Assembly: GCF_000820845.2 (NCBI RefSeq)
Contig: NZ_CBXV010000006.1
Span: 1 to 64,000, forward strand
Length of the DNA stretch: 64,000 nt
Direction: 5' to 3'
From: Pyrinomonas methylaliphatogenes
Lineage (GTDB): Bacteria; Acidobacteriota; Blastocatellia; Pyrinomonadales; Pyrinomonadaceae
The notes beneath the pieces are model-generated. The model saw nothing but the letters and a program-made list of their open reading frames with translations, made no database searches and was not told the origin of the DNA. This document shows positions 8,838 to 16,585 of the stretch, piece after piece. Positions within the stretch are counted from its first letter, which is position 1. Each line of letters begins with the position of its first letter. The translations under genes were made by a program, and so were the position numbers.

Positions 8838-9767
8838 ATGAATGGGAACCGAATCCTCTTCGACGAGCATGGCCGACTGAGGAGCGGCCTTCGCTTCGCC
8901 TTCTTCGCCCTAACCTTCTTTTTCGCGCTCGCCTTGTCGGGAAGTTTGGCGTGGTTGGCCGCCTTTCTCCTCGCCGGGCGCTCAGCGGAGGCGACGAACC
9001 ATCTCCTAGCCGGTCCAGTCGGACTCATCGTCCAATCCGTCATCATGCTGACGTCAGCGACGCTTCTCGGTTGGTTCTGCGGGCGCATCTTCGAGAACCT
9101 GCCTTTTCGCGCGCTCGGATGGGACTTGAGACCGGGTTGGTGGCGAGATCTGTTGCGCGGCTCGGCGCTAGGCGCTGCCTCGCTCTTCTTAGCGGTGATC
9201 ATCGCTTGGCTCGCTGGAAGCGTGCGCTTCGCCGCCAACCATTCATCATCGAGCGCGAACGTCTTGCGGACGCTTCTTCTCACCCTCGTCACTTTCATCC
9301 TCGCCGCCGCCGCCGAAGAAGCGACCTTTCGCGGCTACCCGCTGCAGACGCTTCTGCGCTCCCTTCCCGTCTGGATAGCCATCGTCCCTTCCTCGCTCGC
9401 TTTCGCACTGGTCCATCTGGCGAACCCTCATGCCGCACCCGGTTTCACGCTCATCAACACGTTTCTAGCCGGAGTTTGGTTATCGGTCGCCTACCTCCGC
9501 GCGCGGAATCTGTGGTTCCCTCTGGGAGCGCACTGGGCGTGGAACTGGACGCAAGGCGCCGTGCTCGGCCTTCCCGTAAGCGGGATCACGCGCCTTACCG
9601 AATCATCGCTCCTACGCACGCAAGAGGTCGGCCCAGACTGGCTAACCGGCGGAGCTTATGGGATCGAAGGCGGTTTCGCTTGCACGTTGGCGCTCATCGC
9701 CTCGACGATCGTCCTCGCTCGCCCCTCAAGGCTCACGAGGTCTCAGGGTGAGATCTCCGCTCGCTAA
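8838..9767 (+). CDS. CPBP (CAAX/Abi) family intramembrane glutamic endopeptidase
   Basis: A 309-residue polytopic membrane protein with about eight hydrophobic segments. It has the CPBP signature: EEATFRGY (EExxxR) near residue 155-163, FALVHLANPH (FxxxH) and HWAWNW (HxxxN). Family members cleave prenylated or other membrane proteins, or act in bacteriocin self-immunity. No peptide or prenylation genes are nearby, so the role is open. The ATG at 8838 is chosen because the upstream extension overlaps ntrY and is not hydrophobic. A GTG at 8826 is possible. Its last codons and stop are echoed 63 bases downstream (see repeats). Confidence 0.82.
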   Translation: MNGNRILFDEHGRLRSGLRFAFFALTFFFALALSGSLAWLAAFLLAGRSAEATNHLLAGPVGLIVQSVIMLTSATLLGWFCGRIFENLPFRALGWDLRPGWWRDLLRGSALGAASLFLAVIIAWLAGSVRFAANHSSSSANVLRTLLLTLVTFILAAAAEEATFRGYPLQTLLRSLPVWIAIVPSSLAFALVHLANPHAAPGFTLINTFLAGVWLSVAYLRARNLWFPLGAHWAWNWTQGAVLGLPVSGITRLTESSLLRTQEVGPDWLTGGAYGIEGGFACTLALIASTIVLARPSRLTRSQGEISAR

Positions 9768-9784
9768 AAGGGCTAAAAGCCGGA
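9756..9784 (+). repeat. Gene-end echo, unit 1 (protease 3' end)
   Basis: This stretch carries Ser-Ala-Arg-stop of the CPBP protease and continues into a terminator-like hairpin read on the minus strand (CCGGA/TCCGG plus a T-rich tail). It is repeated with few changes 63 bases further on at 9819-9846. Confidence 0.8.
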
Positions 9785-9818
9785 ACTGAGCGGTCCGGCG
9801 GCAACGTGCTCGAAAGTA

Positions 9819-9846
9819 TCCGCTCGCTAAAAAGCTAAAAGGCGGA
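9819..9846 (+). repeat. Gene-end echo, unit 2
   Basis: Imperfect direct repeat of 9756-9784, again reading TCCGCTCGCTAAAA and followed by a similar hairpin. It forms part of the citrate synthase terminator. Confidence 0.8.
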
Positions 9847-9860
9847 CCTCAAAGGCCCGC
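9828..9860 (-). terminator. Intrinsic terminator of citrate synthase (second of two similar units)
   Basis: On the minus strand GCGGGCC, loop TTTGA, GGTCCGC, then CTTTTAGCTTTTT. A diverged sister unit follows at 9765-9800, so the gene has tandem terminators. Confidence 0.8.
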
Positions 9861-9896
9861 TTCCCTCCCAACGGGGAAGAAACCGATTGGCCGCCT

Positions 9897-11051
9897 TCAT
9901 CGTTCGTCGATCGGCACGTAAGGCACATCGCGCGGGCCGATATACTCAGCGCGCGGGCGAATCAAGCGGTTGTTGGCGTACTGTTCGAGTATGTGACCGG
10001 TCCAACCTGAAATGCGACTGATGGCGAAGATCGGCGTGAACAGATCGAGCGGGATGCCCATCATATAGTAGGTCGAGGCGGAATAGAAATCGACGTTCGG
10101 ATAGAGCCCCTTTTCGCGCATCATCACCTCTTCGATCTTGCGCGACATTTCGTACCAGCGGAGATCGCCCTTCGCCTCGCCCATCTCGCGCGAGAACTGC
10201 CGAAGCCACGTCGCGCGCGGATCCTCCGTGCGATAGACGCGATGGCCGAAGCCCATGACCTTCTTCTTCTGCGCGAGGGCGTTTTTGATGTACGGCTCGA
10301 CGTTCTCGATGCTGCCGATCTCGAGCAGCATCTTCATCACCGCCGTATTGGCGCCGCCATGGAGCGGTCCGGACAGAGCGCCGATGGCACCCGTCACGGC
10401 GGCGTACATATCGGCCAAAGTCGCCGCGATGACTCGCCCCGTGAAGGTCGAGGCGTTCAGCTCATGGTCGGCATGCAGGATCAGAGCGACATCGAAGATG
10501 CGCGCTTCGCGCTCGCCCGGCATCTCGCCGCGTAACATGTAGAGGAAGTTGGTGGCGATGTTCAATTCGGGCTTCGGCGCAACAGGTTCTTTGCCGTTGC
10601 GCAAGCGATCGAATGCGGCGACGATGACGGGAAGTCGCGCCGTCAAACGGGTGGCGATCCTCAAACTCGCTTCGCGCGAAGTTTGATGCGCATCCTCGTC
10701 GTAGAAAGAGAGCGATGAGACCGCCGTGCGCAAGACATCCATCGGATCGGCTTCGCGCGGGATGCGCCGCAACATCTCGATGACGCCTTCGGGCACCTGC
10801 TGCGCAGCGGCGAGCGCCTCCTTCAACTCATCCAATTCGGCGCGTTTCGGCAAACGCCCATGCCACAAAAGAAAAACGACCTCTTCGAAGGTCGAGTGGC
10901 GCGCCAGATCATGTATGTTTATGCCTTGGTAGATGAGTATGCCTTTGATGCCATCGATGTCGCCGATGGAGGATTGAGCGGCGACGACGCCTTCTAGGCC
11001 AGCCGGAGTAGCCCCCTTGCTAGTCGCAGAAGTATCTTTTGCCGTATCCAT
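9897..11051 (-). CDS. Citrate synthase (type II/CitZ-like)
   Basis: A 384-residue citrate synthase, the short form seen in Bacillus CitZ and in 2-methylcitrate synthases. It condenses acetyl-CoA (or propionyl-CoA) with oxaloacetate in the cytoplasm. The catalytic triad is visible: His231 (PLHGGAN), His270 (GFGHRVYR) and Asp321 (NVDFYS). The early GLEGVVAAQSSIGDIDG segment is typical of this subgroup. No prp genes lie nearby, which favours the TCA-cycle role, and aconitase occurs elsewhere in the window. AAGGA lies before the ATG at 11051. The gene is monocistronic, with a strong promoter and tandem terminators. Confidence 0.92.
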   Translation of the reverse strand: MDTAKDTSATSKGATPAGLEGVVAAQSSIGDIDGIKGILIYQGINIHDLARHSTFEEVVFLLWHGRLPKRAELDELKEALAAAQQVPEGVIEMLRRIPREADPMDVLRTAVSSLSFYDEDAHQTSREASLRIATRLTARLPVIVAAFDRLRNGKEPVAPKPELNIATNFLYMLRGEMPGEREARIFDVALILHADHELNASTFTGRVIAATLADMYAAVTGAIGALSGPLHGGANTAVMKMLLEIGSIENVEPYIKNALAQKKKVMGFGHRVYRTEDPRATWLRQFSREMGEAKGDLRWYEMSRKIEEVMMREKGLYPNVDFYSASTYYMMGIPLDLFTPIFAISRISGWTGHILEQYANNRLIRPRAEYIGPRDVPYVPIDER

Positions 11052-11086
11052 GCTGTCTTTCCTTGTTCAATGATTTAACAAAACTG

Positions 11087-11116
11087 AAGATAGCACTCCC
11101 GCGCAAATAGTGTCAA
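11087..11116 (-). promoter_or_regulatory. Sigma-70-type promoter of citrate synthase
   Basis: On the minus strand a perfect TTGACA (11116-11111), an 18-bp spacer and TATCTT (11092-11087). It gives a leader of about 30 bases. Confidence 0.78.
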
Positions 11117-11148
11117 ACGAAGGCTTTTTTCACGAGCCCCAAGGCGCA

Positions 11149-11940
11149 TCAATCTCCGGCCAAGCGAACGATGATCTCTTGTCCACGCACGAGGCCGAGC
11201 TTTTGCGCCGCCGAATCGAGCTTGATGACGATCTCCAGAAAACCGGCGCTACCCCACACGGCAAACGGCTCATCGGTTGTCCCCTCGTCGAAGAAGCGGC
11301 GAAAGGAGCTGATCTTTCGCCCGTTCGCCAAAAGATGGGCGCCGCGCGCGATCATCTCTTCGGTCAGATCAGCGCGCGTCAGGTTCGTGATGCAATTGCC
11401 GAAACGATCGATGTGGACTATTCTGGCACGCATCTCATTCTCGCCCACTCGTTGCGGCGCCAACGGTTCCAACTGGACCAGATCATCGATCGGCGGACCG
11501 AACTCCTCGGGCGGGACACCGAGCGTCAAAGAAGCGGCGACAGGTGCGAAGATATCGCGCCCGTGAAACGTCGCGCTGACCGGATGGCGGAAGAAGCGTT
11601 CGTTCGTCAGATGGAACGCGCGAACCTCTCCTTCGCGCTCGCAAACGTAGCTGAAGAGGCCGTTGTCCGGCCCGATGAAGAAATAACGCGGCGTGACGAT
11701 CAAGATGGGCCGCCGCGCGGAACCGACGCCCGGATCGACCACGGCCACATGGACGGTCCGCTCCGGATACTCACGATAAGCTGCAAGCAGGATGAAGGCC
11801 CCCGCGCGTATGTCATGAGCGGGGATCTCGTGAGTGATATCGAAGATGCGCGCCTGCGGGTTCCTGGCGAGGATCACCCCGCGCATCGCGCCGACGAAGT
11901 AATCGCTCGTCCCGAAATCGGTCGCTAGCGTGATGAACAT
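11149..11940 (-). CDS. SAM hydrolase / SAM hydroxide adenosyltransferase (DUF62 family)
   Basis: A 263-residue member of the DUF62 family, relatives of fluorinase and chlorinase. Most bacterial members hydrolyse S-adenosylmethionine to adenosine and methionine. Visible are LATDFGTSDYFVG at the N-terminus, VVDPGVGS, GPDNGLFS and a C-terminal beta domain with FGNCITNL. The usual length is 260-280 residues. The ATG at 11940 is preferred to the longer start at 11976 because AGGGGGTGG precedes it and because the family begins with this beta strand. Halogenation is unlikely without dedicated neighbours. Confidence 0.85.
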   Translation of the reverse strand: MFITLATDFGTSDYFVGAMRGVILARNPQARIFDITHEIPAHDIRAGAFILLAAYREYPERTVHVAVVDPGVGSARRPILIVTPRYFFIGPDNGLFSYVCEREGEVRAFHLTNERFFRHPVSATFHGRDIFAPVAASLTLGVPPEEFGPPIDDLVQLEPLAPQRVGENEMRARIVHIDRFGNCITNLTRADLTEEMIARGAHLLANGRKISSFRRFFDEGTTDEPFAVWGSAGFLEIVIKLDSAAQKLGLVRGQEIIVRLAGD

Positions 11941-12031
11941 CCCACCCCCTGCCGCGCGGAAGAGATCTCTCGGCATTCTCCGGACCAGCGATCCGAAGCC
12001 GATCGAAGCTCGTCAGCGTGGCGCGATCTCG

Positions 12032-13039
12032 TCACTGAACGCGCGTATCCGTATTGGTGCGGATGCGGAGCTTCTGTCCGCGCGTCAAGCGCACATCCTC
12101 ACCGCGCGAAGCGATCGCCCCGCCTGCACCGGCAGCCGCGCCGATCACCGCGCCGATGGCCGCCCCCTTGCCGCCGCCAGCGATCGCCCCGATCAACGCC
12201 CCGAGACCGGCGCCGGCACCGACCTTCACGGCGTCATCCTTAGTCGAATCTTTGCCCTTCACGCCGCCTTCCGGATCGACGCTGCCGGCGTTTGAAACGC
12301 CCTCGGGCACGACCTCGATCAACTGCGCTTTGATGTTCGCCCACCGACCATCGGGCAGACGTATCTGCTCGAAGTCGAGCTCGAGTTCAGCCGTCCCACG
12401 CACTCTGCCGGCCCTTTTGACGCGCTCGACTCGCCCGTCGAGTATCGCTCCAGCGTATTCGGCGGGCTCAACGATACGCGCTTGGAAGCGATCGCCACGC
12501 TGACTTGCGTCGGTCGAAAGATTGGTCAGCAACTCGGCAACCATCGTCGTTCCCGATGGGATGTAAATGGCCCCGCCGCTTGCCGCAGTTGAAGAGACGT
12601 TCGTCGAGGGCGCGTTCGAAGGGATGTTCGCCGTTTGTCCCTCTTGCGACGTTTCGGTTGCGGTTTCGGTCGCGTTCGATGCAGCATCGCGGCGCGCGAG
12701 ATTGGCCGGGATCGTCGAATCGAAGTCGCGCCCGTCATAGCCGGCTTCATAGCCGGCTTCGAACCCTTGACGATAGCCATCACGGTAATCCTCGAGCGAG
12801 CCGTAGTTCGGCGAGTAGGCTCGATCGGCCCGCCGGTAATCCTCTTCATCGCGGAAATCGCGCGGGGCGCCGCTGTTTCGATCACGCAGTCCGGCCTGAT
12901 AGCCATCTGAGTAACCCGTTCGATAACCGCGTTCGAGCGTCGCACGTTGCTGCGGCGCGGTCGATTGCGCCGCGATCGCCGGAGTCCAAACCAACGCCCA
13001 GATGAGCGCTCCAACGGCCATTTTCTCCATCAGCTTCAT
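12032..13039 (-). CDS. Secreted protein with GY-rich repeats and glycine-zipper C-terminal region
   Basis: A 335-residue exported protein of unknown function. A signal peptide (about 1-24, cleaved near AIAA) is followed by two Gly-Tyr-rich segments, YRTGYSDGYQAG and YRDGYRQGFEAGYEAGYDG, at about 39-100. A Ser/Thr/Ala-rich linker comes next, then a beta-rich domain at about 155-245. After that is a glycine-zipper hydrophobic stretch (GALIGAIAGGGKGAAIGAV), which often packs into or against membranes. The short C-terminal tail is polar. The combination resembles acidobacterial envelope proteins, but I know no assigned function. It is monocistronic and divergent from the cysteine desulfurase. Confidence 0.75.
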   Translation of the reverse strand: MKLMEKMAVGALIWALVWTPAIAAQSTAPQQRATLERGYRTGYSDGYQAGLRDRNSGAPRDFRDEEDYRRADRAYSPNYGSLEDYRDGYRQGFEAGYEAGYDGRDFDSTIPANLARRDAASNATETATETSQEGQTANIPSNAPSTNVSSTAASGGAIYIPSGTTMVAELLTNLSTDASQRGDRFQARIVEPAEYAGAILDGRVERVKRAGRVRGTAELELDFEQIRLPDGRWANIKAQLIEVVPEGVSNAGSVDPEGGVKGKDSTKDDAVKVGAGAGLGALIGAIAGGGKGAAIGAVIGAAAGAGGAIASRGEDVRLTRGQKLRIRTNTDTRVQ

Positions 13040-13175
13040 CGGTCCATCTCCTCTCGCTCATTCGAACCAACGCTCTTGACGAGGCGGCGCGAGCCTTCAC
13101 GCGATTTTACGCTAATCCATAAACGCGCATTGTGCAAGCGCCGACCATCAATAAAAATCGGCCCCGCAGTCCAGC

Positions 13176-13205
13176 TTGACGCTTCGACGATCATCTGGCT
13201 AGACT
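13176..13205 (+). promoter_or_regulatory. Promoter of the iron-sulfur cluster genes
   Basis: TTGACG (13176-13181), an 18-bp spacer and TAGACT (13200-13205). The leader is about 110 bases and contains the small palindrome CAGACCGTCTG, a possible regulator site, about 35 bases after the -10. Confidence 0.65.
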
Positions 13206-13317
13206 CGAAACCGAGCCACTCGACCAATCAGATGCCGACAGACCGTCTGAAGTTGTTGCCGAGCGGATCTTTTGGCGCTTCCTGACGCATCTAACTAACC
13301 GGCAAGGTCGCTTTTCG

Positions 13318-14535
13318 ATGAAACGCCGAGTCTATTTGGATCACAGCGCGACGACGCCCATCGACCCGCGCGTCGTTGAAGCGATGCTGCCCTATTTGAC
13401 CGAGAAGTTCGGCAATCCGTCGAGCGTGCATCTGTTCGGGCAAGAGGCGCGGGCGGCGGTCGATCGCGCGCGTCAGTTGGTGGCCGAGTTGATCGGCGCG
13501 CAGCCTCAGGAGCTGATCTTCGTTTCGAGCGGAACGGAGGCGAACAACCTAGCCATTCGCGGCATCGCCGAGCGCGCTGCCCCGTATGGACGCCACATCA
13601 TCACCTCGGCGATCGAACACCCTTCGGTACGCGGCGTCTGCCAAGCGCTAGAGCAACGCGGGTGGGAGGTGACGCGCTTGCCCGTCGGCGAAGATGGCCT
13701 CGTGCGCGTCGAAGACGTGCGCGCCGCCATCCGTCCTGACACGGTGCTCATCACCATCATGCTCGCCAACAACGAGATCGGCACGATTCAGCCCATCGCC
13801 GAGATCTCCCATCTCGTGCGCGAAGAGCGCCAGCGCGGCCACCGCCATCTCTGGTTTCACACCGACGCCGTGCAGGCTGCCGGACGCATGGCGATCAACG
13901 TCGCGGAACTGGGCTGCGATCTGCTCTCGCTATCGGGGCACAAACTTTACGCCCCTAAGGGCATCGGCGCACTCTACGTGCGGCGCGGCGTGCAACTTGC
14001 GCCGCAGATGCTCGGCGGCCATCAAGAGCGCGACCGCCGCGCTGGGACTGAAGCGGTGCCGCTCATCGTCGCTTTCGGCAAAGCGGCGGAACTCGCACGT
14101 CAGGAACTCGACGCGCGGATCGAACGCATGCGCGCGCTGCGCGATCGGTTCGAAAGAGGGGTCGCCGAGCGCATCACGGATGTCGTTTTCAACGGCCATC
14201 GCGAGCGCCGTTTGCCCCATCTGTCCAACATCTCTTTCCGGTACATCGAAGGCGAAGGGTTGCTCATCAATCTCGATCTTCAAGGCATCGCCGTCTCGAC
14301 CGGATCGGCCTGCTCATCAGGCACGCTCGAACCTTCGCCCGTCATCCGCGCCCTCGGTCGCGACGAAGAGCTTGCGCGCGGTGCCGTGCGCTTCAGCCTC
14401 GGCAAAGATACGAGCGAAGAGGATATCGATTACGTGCTCGAAGTCCTGCCGCAAGCGGTGGAGAGTTTGCGCCGCATCTCTCCGCTCTATCATAGAGCCT
14501 TGGGCGAGCGCGCTGAAAGATCGCCATCGAACTGA
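13318..14535 (+). CDS. Cysteine desulfurase (NifS/IscS family)
   Basis: A 405-residue PLP enzyme that removes sulfur from cysteine for iron-sulfur cluster or tRNA thiolation. Lys209 in SGHKLYAPKG is the PLP lysine, and Cys332 in STGSACSSGT carries the persulfide. The short cysteine loop and overall length match class I IscS/NifS proteins. It is followed 50 bases later by an IscU-like scaffold, so the pair is a minimal cluster-assembly unit. There are no iscR, hscA or fdx genes nearby. It has a promoter with a leader of about 110 bases. Confidence 0.92.
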   Translation: MKRRVYLDHSATTPIDPRVVEAMLPYLTEKFGNPSSVHLFGQEARAAVDRARQLVAELIGAQPQELIFVSSGTEANNLAIRGIAERAAPYGRHIITSAIEHPSVRGVCQALEQRGWEVTRLPVGEDGLVRVEDVRAAIRPDTVLITIMLANNEIGTIQPIAEISHLVREERQRGHRHLWFHTDAVQAAGRMAINVAELGCDLLSLSGHKLYAPKGIGALYVRRGVQLAPQMLGGHQERDRRAGTEAVPLIVAFGKAAELARQELDARIERMRALRDRFERGVAERITDVVFNGHRERRLPHLSNISFRYIEGEGLLINLDLQGIAVSTGSACSSGTLEPSPVIRALGRDEELARGAVRFSLGKDTSEEDIDYVLEVLPQAVESLRRISPLYHRALGERAERSPSN

Positions 14536-14585
14536 CTCGACGAAACAGATCGCGCTGGCTCGATCCGGCGCGAACGATCGCGAAG

Positions 14586-14948
14586 ATGTATTCCGAGATC
14601 TTCAAAGATCATCTGACTCATCCGCGCAATGCCGGCGAATTGGCCGATCCAAGCGTGGTCGTCGAAGAATCGAACCCGATCTGCGGCGACCGATTGCGAC
14701 TTGCGTTGCGCGTGTGCGAAGGGCGAATAGAAGAGGCTCGATTTCTCGCTTATGGATGCCCGCCGACGCTCGTCTGCGGATCGATCATCACGGAGATGAT
14801 CGCCGGGTTGAGCGTTCAAGATGCGGCGCGTTTGACGCGGCAAGACTTGCTCGACAAATTGGGCGGGCTCCCATCGCGTAAGATGCATGCTGCCGCGCTC
14901 GCCATCGAGACGTTACGCCTCGCACTTGAAAGACTTCGCGGCGACTGA
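14586..14948 (+). CDS. IscU/NifU-N-like iron-sulfur scaffold, variant lacking the third cysteine
   Basis: A 120-residue protein with the IscU fold. The start MYSEIFKDHLTHPRNAG is typical. Cluster-ligand positions are Cys33 (NPICGD) and Cys58 (YGCPP). At the place of the third canonical cysteine (normally HC in KIHCSxLA) this protein has His101-Ala102 (KMHAAALA). An additional Cys64 sits in VCGS where IscU proteins usually have serine, and Cys44 is also extra. It may hold a cluster with a different ligand set, or serve another sulfur-relay role. It is co-directional with the cysteine desulfurase and 50 bases downstream. Its last codons and stop are echoed 67 bases downstream. Confidence 0.8.
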   Translation: MYSEIFKDHLTHPRNAGELADPSVVVEESNPICGDRLRLALRVCEGRIEEARFLAYGCPPTLVCGSIITEMIAGLSVQDAARLTRQDLLDKLGGLPSRKMHAAALAIETLRLALERLRGD

Positions 14949-14964
14949 AGCGGTCGCTCAGATC
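14934..14964 (+). repeat. Gene-end echo, unit 1 (scaffold 3' end)
   Basis: This holds the codons Leu-Arg-Gly-Asp-stop of the scaffold gene and continues CGCTCAGATC. It is repeated with four mismatches at 15001-15031. Confidence 0.85.
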
Positions 14965-15000
14965 GAGCCGACGGTTGAGTGTTTCAAGAAAGATTTCGAG

Positions 15001-15031
15001 CTTCGTGGCGACTGAAGAGGGCGCTCAGATC
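15001..15031 (+). repeat. Gene-end echo, unit 2 (overlaps maf 3' end)
   Basis: A direct repeat of 14934-14964 at a distance of 67 bases. It again encodes Leu-Arg-Gly-Asp-stop on the + strand and at the same time contains the maf stop codon on the minus strand. Confidence 0.85.
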
Positions 15032-15612
15032 CTCTCCTCGCGAAGCAACCTGTAGACTGACCGGAGCGGCAGCCCGACGACGTTCCAATAATCGCCATCG
15101 AGTTTCGAGATGAAAAGCGCTGCCCGGCCCTGTACGGCATAGGCTCCGGCTTTATCCATCGGCTCGCCAGTCGCAACATACCAAGCGATCTCTTCTTCGC
15201 TCATCTCCGCAAACAGGACGCGCGTTCGCTCATGCGCGACGAGAGATCTTTTGTTTTCAGCTCGCACGAGCGCGATCCCAGTCAAAACATCGTGCCATCG
15301 CCCGCTGAGCTTGCGGAGCATACGGCGTGCGTCCTCTTCATCGCGCGGTTTACCCAGCATCTCGCCCTCGACGACGACGACCGTATCGGCACCGAGCACA
15401 AGCCCGCACAAGCGCCTTTCGGCGACGAACATCGCCTTCTCCCGCGCGAGGCGCTCGACATACTGCACGGGCGTCTCATCCCGTTTCACCGATTCATCGA
15501 CATCCGCGACGCAAGTTTCGAAGGGCCAGCCGACGGCGCGCAATATCTCGGCCCGCCGCGGACTGGCCGAAGCGAGGATGAGCGGTTCGAAAAATCCGAT
15601 CGCATCATTCAT
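15025..15612 (-). CDS. maf: Maf-family nucleotide pyrophosphatase
   Basis: A 195-residue Maf/YhdE-type protein that hydrolyses dTTP, UTP or modified nucleoside triphosphates to monophosphates. The signature [12 protein letters not shown] is at the N-terminus. [17 protein letters not shown] and the [13 protein letters not shown] region follow. The ATG at 15612 is nine bases after AAGGA. A TTG six bases earlier is too close to that site. It is convergent with the scaffold gene. Confidence 0.88.
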   Translation of the reverse strand: MNDAIGFFEPLILASASPRRAEILRAVGWPFETCVADVDESVKRDETPVQYVERLAREKAMFVAERRLCGLVLGADTVVVVEGEMLGKPRDEEDARRMLRKLSGRWHDVLTGIALVRAENKRSLVAHERTRVLFAEMSEEEIAWYVATGEPMDKAGAYAVQGRAALFISKLDGDYWNVVGLPLRSVYRLLREERI

Positions 15613-15709
15613 CGTCAACTGTCCTTGTGGCCTCTTATCTTTTCCGCTACACTTAAGCGCTTCGCAACTGACGAAGTTTTATCATCATCGGCAGCGCGGC
15701 AGTCAACCG

Positions 15710-16186
15710 ATGGACGAATTGATCAGAGCCTTGCCGTTGCTCCTTCGCGCAGCAGGCGACAACGAGGAAGTGGCCGAAGCGGCGGTGTTCGTCGCCTGGC
15801 GGCGCGTCGCGGGAGAAGGGTTACGTTATCACGCCATCCCTTTCCGCCTCTATCGGCGCACGTTGATCGTCGCCGTGCCCGATGCCACATGGCAAAGGCA
15901 GATCGAAAAGATCAGCGGGCAATTGATCTTTCGCCTCAACTCGCTGCTCGGGCAACCCATCGTCACCTACATCGAGTTCCGCGTCGATCCTCAAACGGTC
16001 CAGCGGGAACGCGCACGTCGGCAACGGATCAGCTATTTCGTTGACGAAGAACAGGCGCTCCGCCGCGCCGAAGGGTTGCGCGTCGCTGCCGGCAAGATTC
16101 GCGATGAGGCCCTACGCCGCCGCTTCCTGCTCGCTGCCGGAAGTTGCCTCGATCGCATTGAGCGGTCGGAGAAGATTGACGAATAG
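15710..16186 (+). CDS. dciA: DciA-like DUF721 protein (predicted helicase loader)
   Basis: A 158-residue protein with the DUF721/DciA N-terminal domain: VAWRRVAGEGLRYHAIPFRL at about 27-46, then LIVAVPDATWQRQIE. In many bacteria lacking DnaC, DciA loads the replicative helicase DnaB. The C-terminal 70 residues are Arg-rich and helical. The frame is open further upstream but that part is antisense to maf and not protein-like, so I use the ATG at 15710. Its ribosome-binding site is weak. It lies 23 bases before gatC and is probably co-transcribed with it. Confidence 0.75.
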   Translation: MDELIRALPLLLRAAGDNEEVAEAAVFVAWRRVAGEGLRYHAIPFRLYRRTLIVAVPDATWQRQIEKISGQLIFRLNSLLGQPIVTYIEFRVDPQTVQRERARRQRISYFVDEEQALRRAEGLRVAAGKIRDEALRRRFLLAAGSCLDRIERSEKIDE

Positions 16187-16209
16187 ATCGTCACAGAGGA
16201 TCAAGAGCC

Positions 16210-16506
16210 ATGTTGATCACGGAAGCTGATATCGAGAAACTGGCTACGCTTGCGCGATTGGAGATCACAGAAGAAGAGCGGCGCGCGCTTACGCCGCAGA
16301 TCGCTTCAATCATCGCCTACGTCGAACAGTTGAACGAGCTCGATACGAGCGAAGTCGAGCCGGCTATCGGCGGGCTGACGCCGGAAGGCGAGCGCACGCC
16401 GACGATGCGCGATGATGAGGTTCGACCTTCGCTCGGCCAGAAGGTCGCGCTGGAAGAGGCGCCGGATCCGGCGCTGGGCTATTTCCGCGTGCCCAAAGTG
16501 CTCTAG
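16210..16506 (+). CDS. gatC: Asp-tRNA(Asn)/Glu-tRNA(Gln) amidotransferase subunit C
   Basis: A 98-residue GatC, the small clamp subunit of the GatCAB transamidosome. The helical start ITEADIEKLATLARLEITEE and the end DPALGYFRVPKVL are diagnostic. It is followed 80 bases later by gatA. gatB is not in the window. Confidence 0.93.
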   Translation: MLITEADIEKLATLARLEITEEERRALTPQIASIIAYVEQLNELDTSEVEPAIGGLTPEGERTPTMRDDEVRPSLGQKVALEEAPDPALGYFRVPKVL

Positions 16507-16585
16507 CGCTCCCCAAAGTCAGGAAGATCGGAACTCGATCTTCACCGATTCTCTATCAACCATCGCCACTCATTAGGATTCGAAG

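Noticed and set aside
13694-14881. 395-residue frame in another phase over the cysteine desulfurase and scaffold genes
   Set aside because: Ser/Arg-rich shadow with no start context; both underlying genes are clear.
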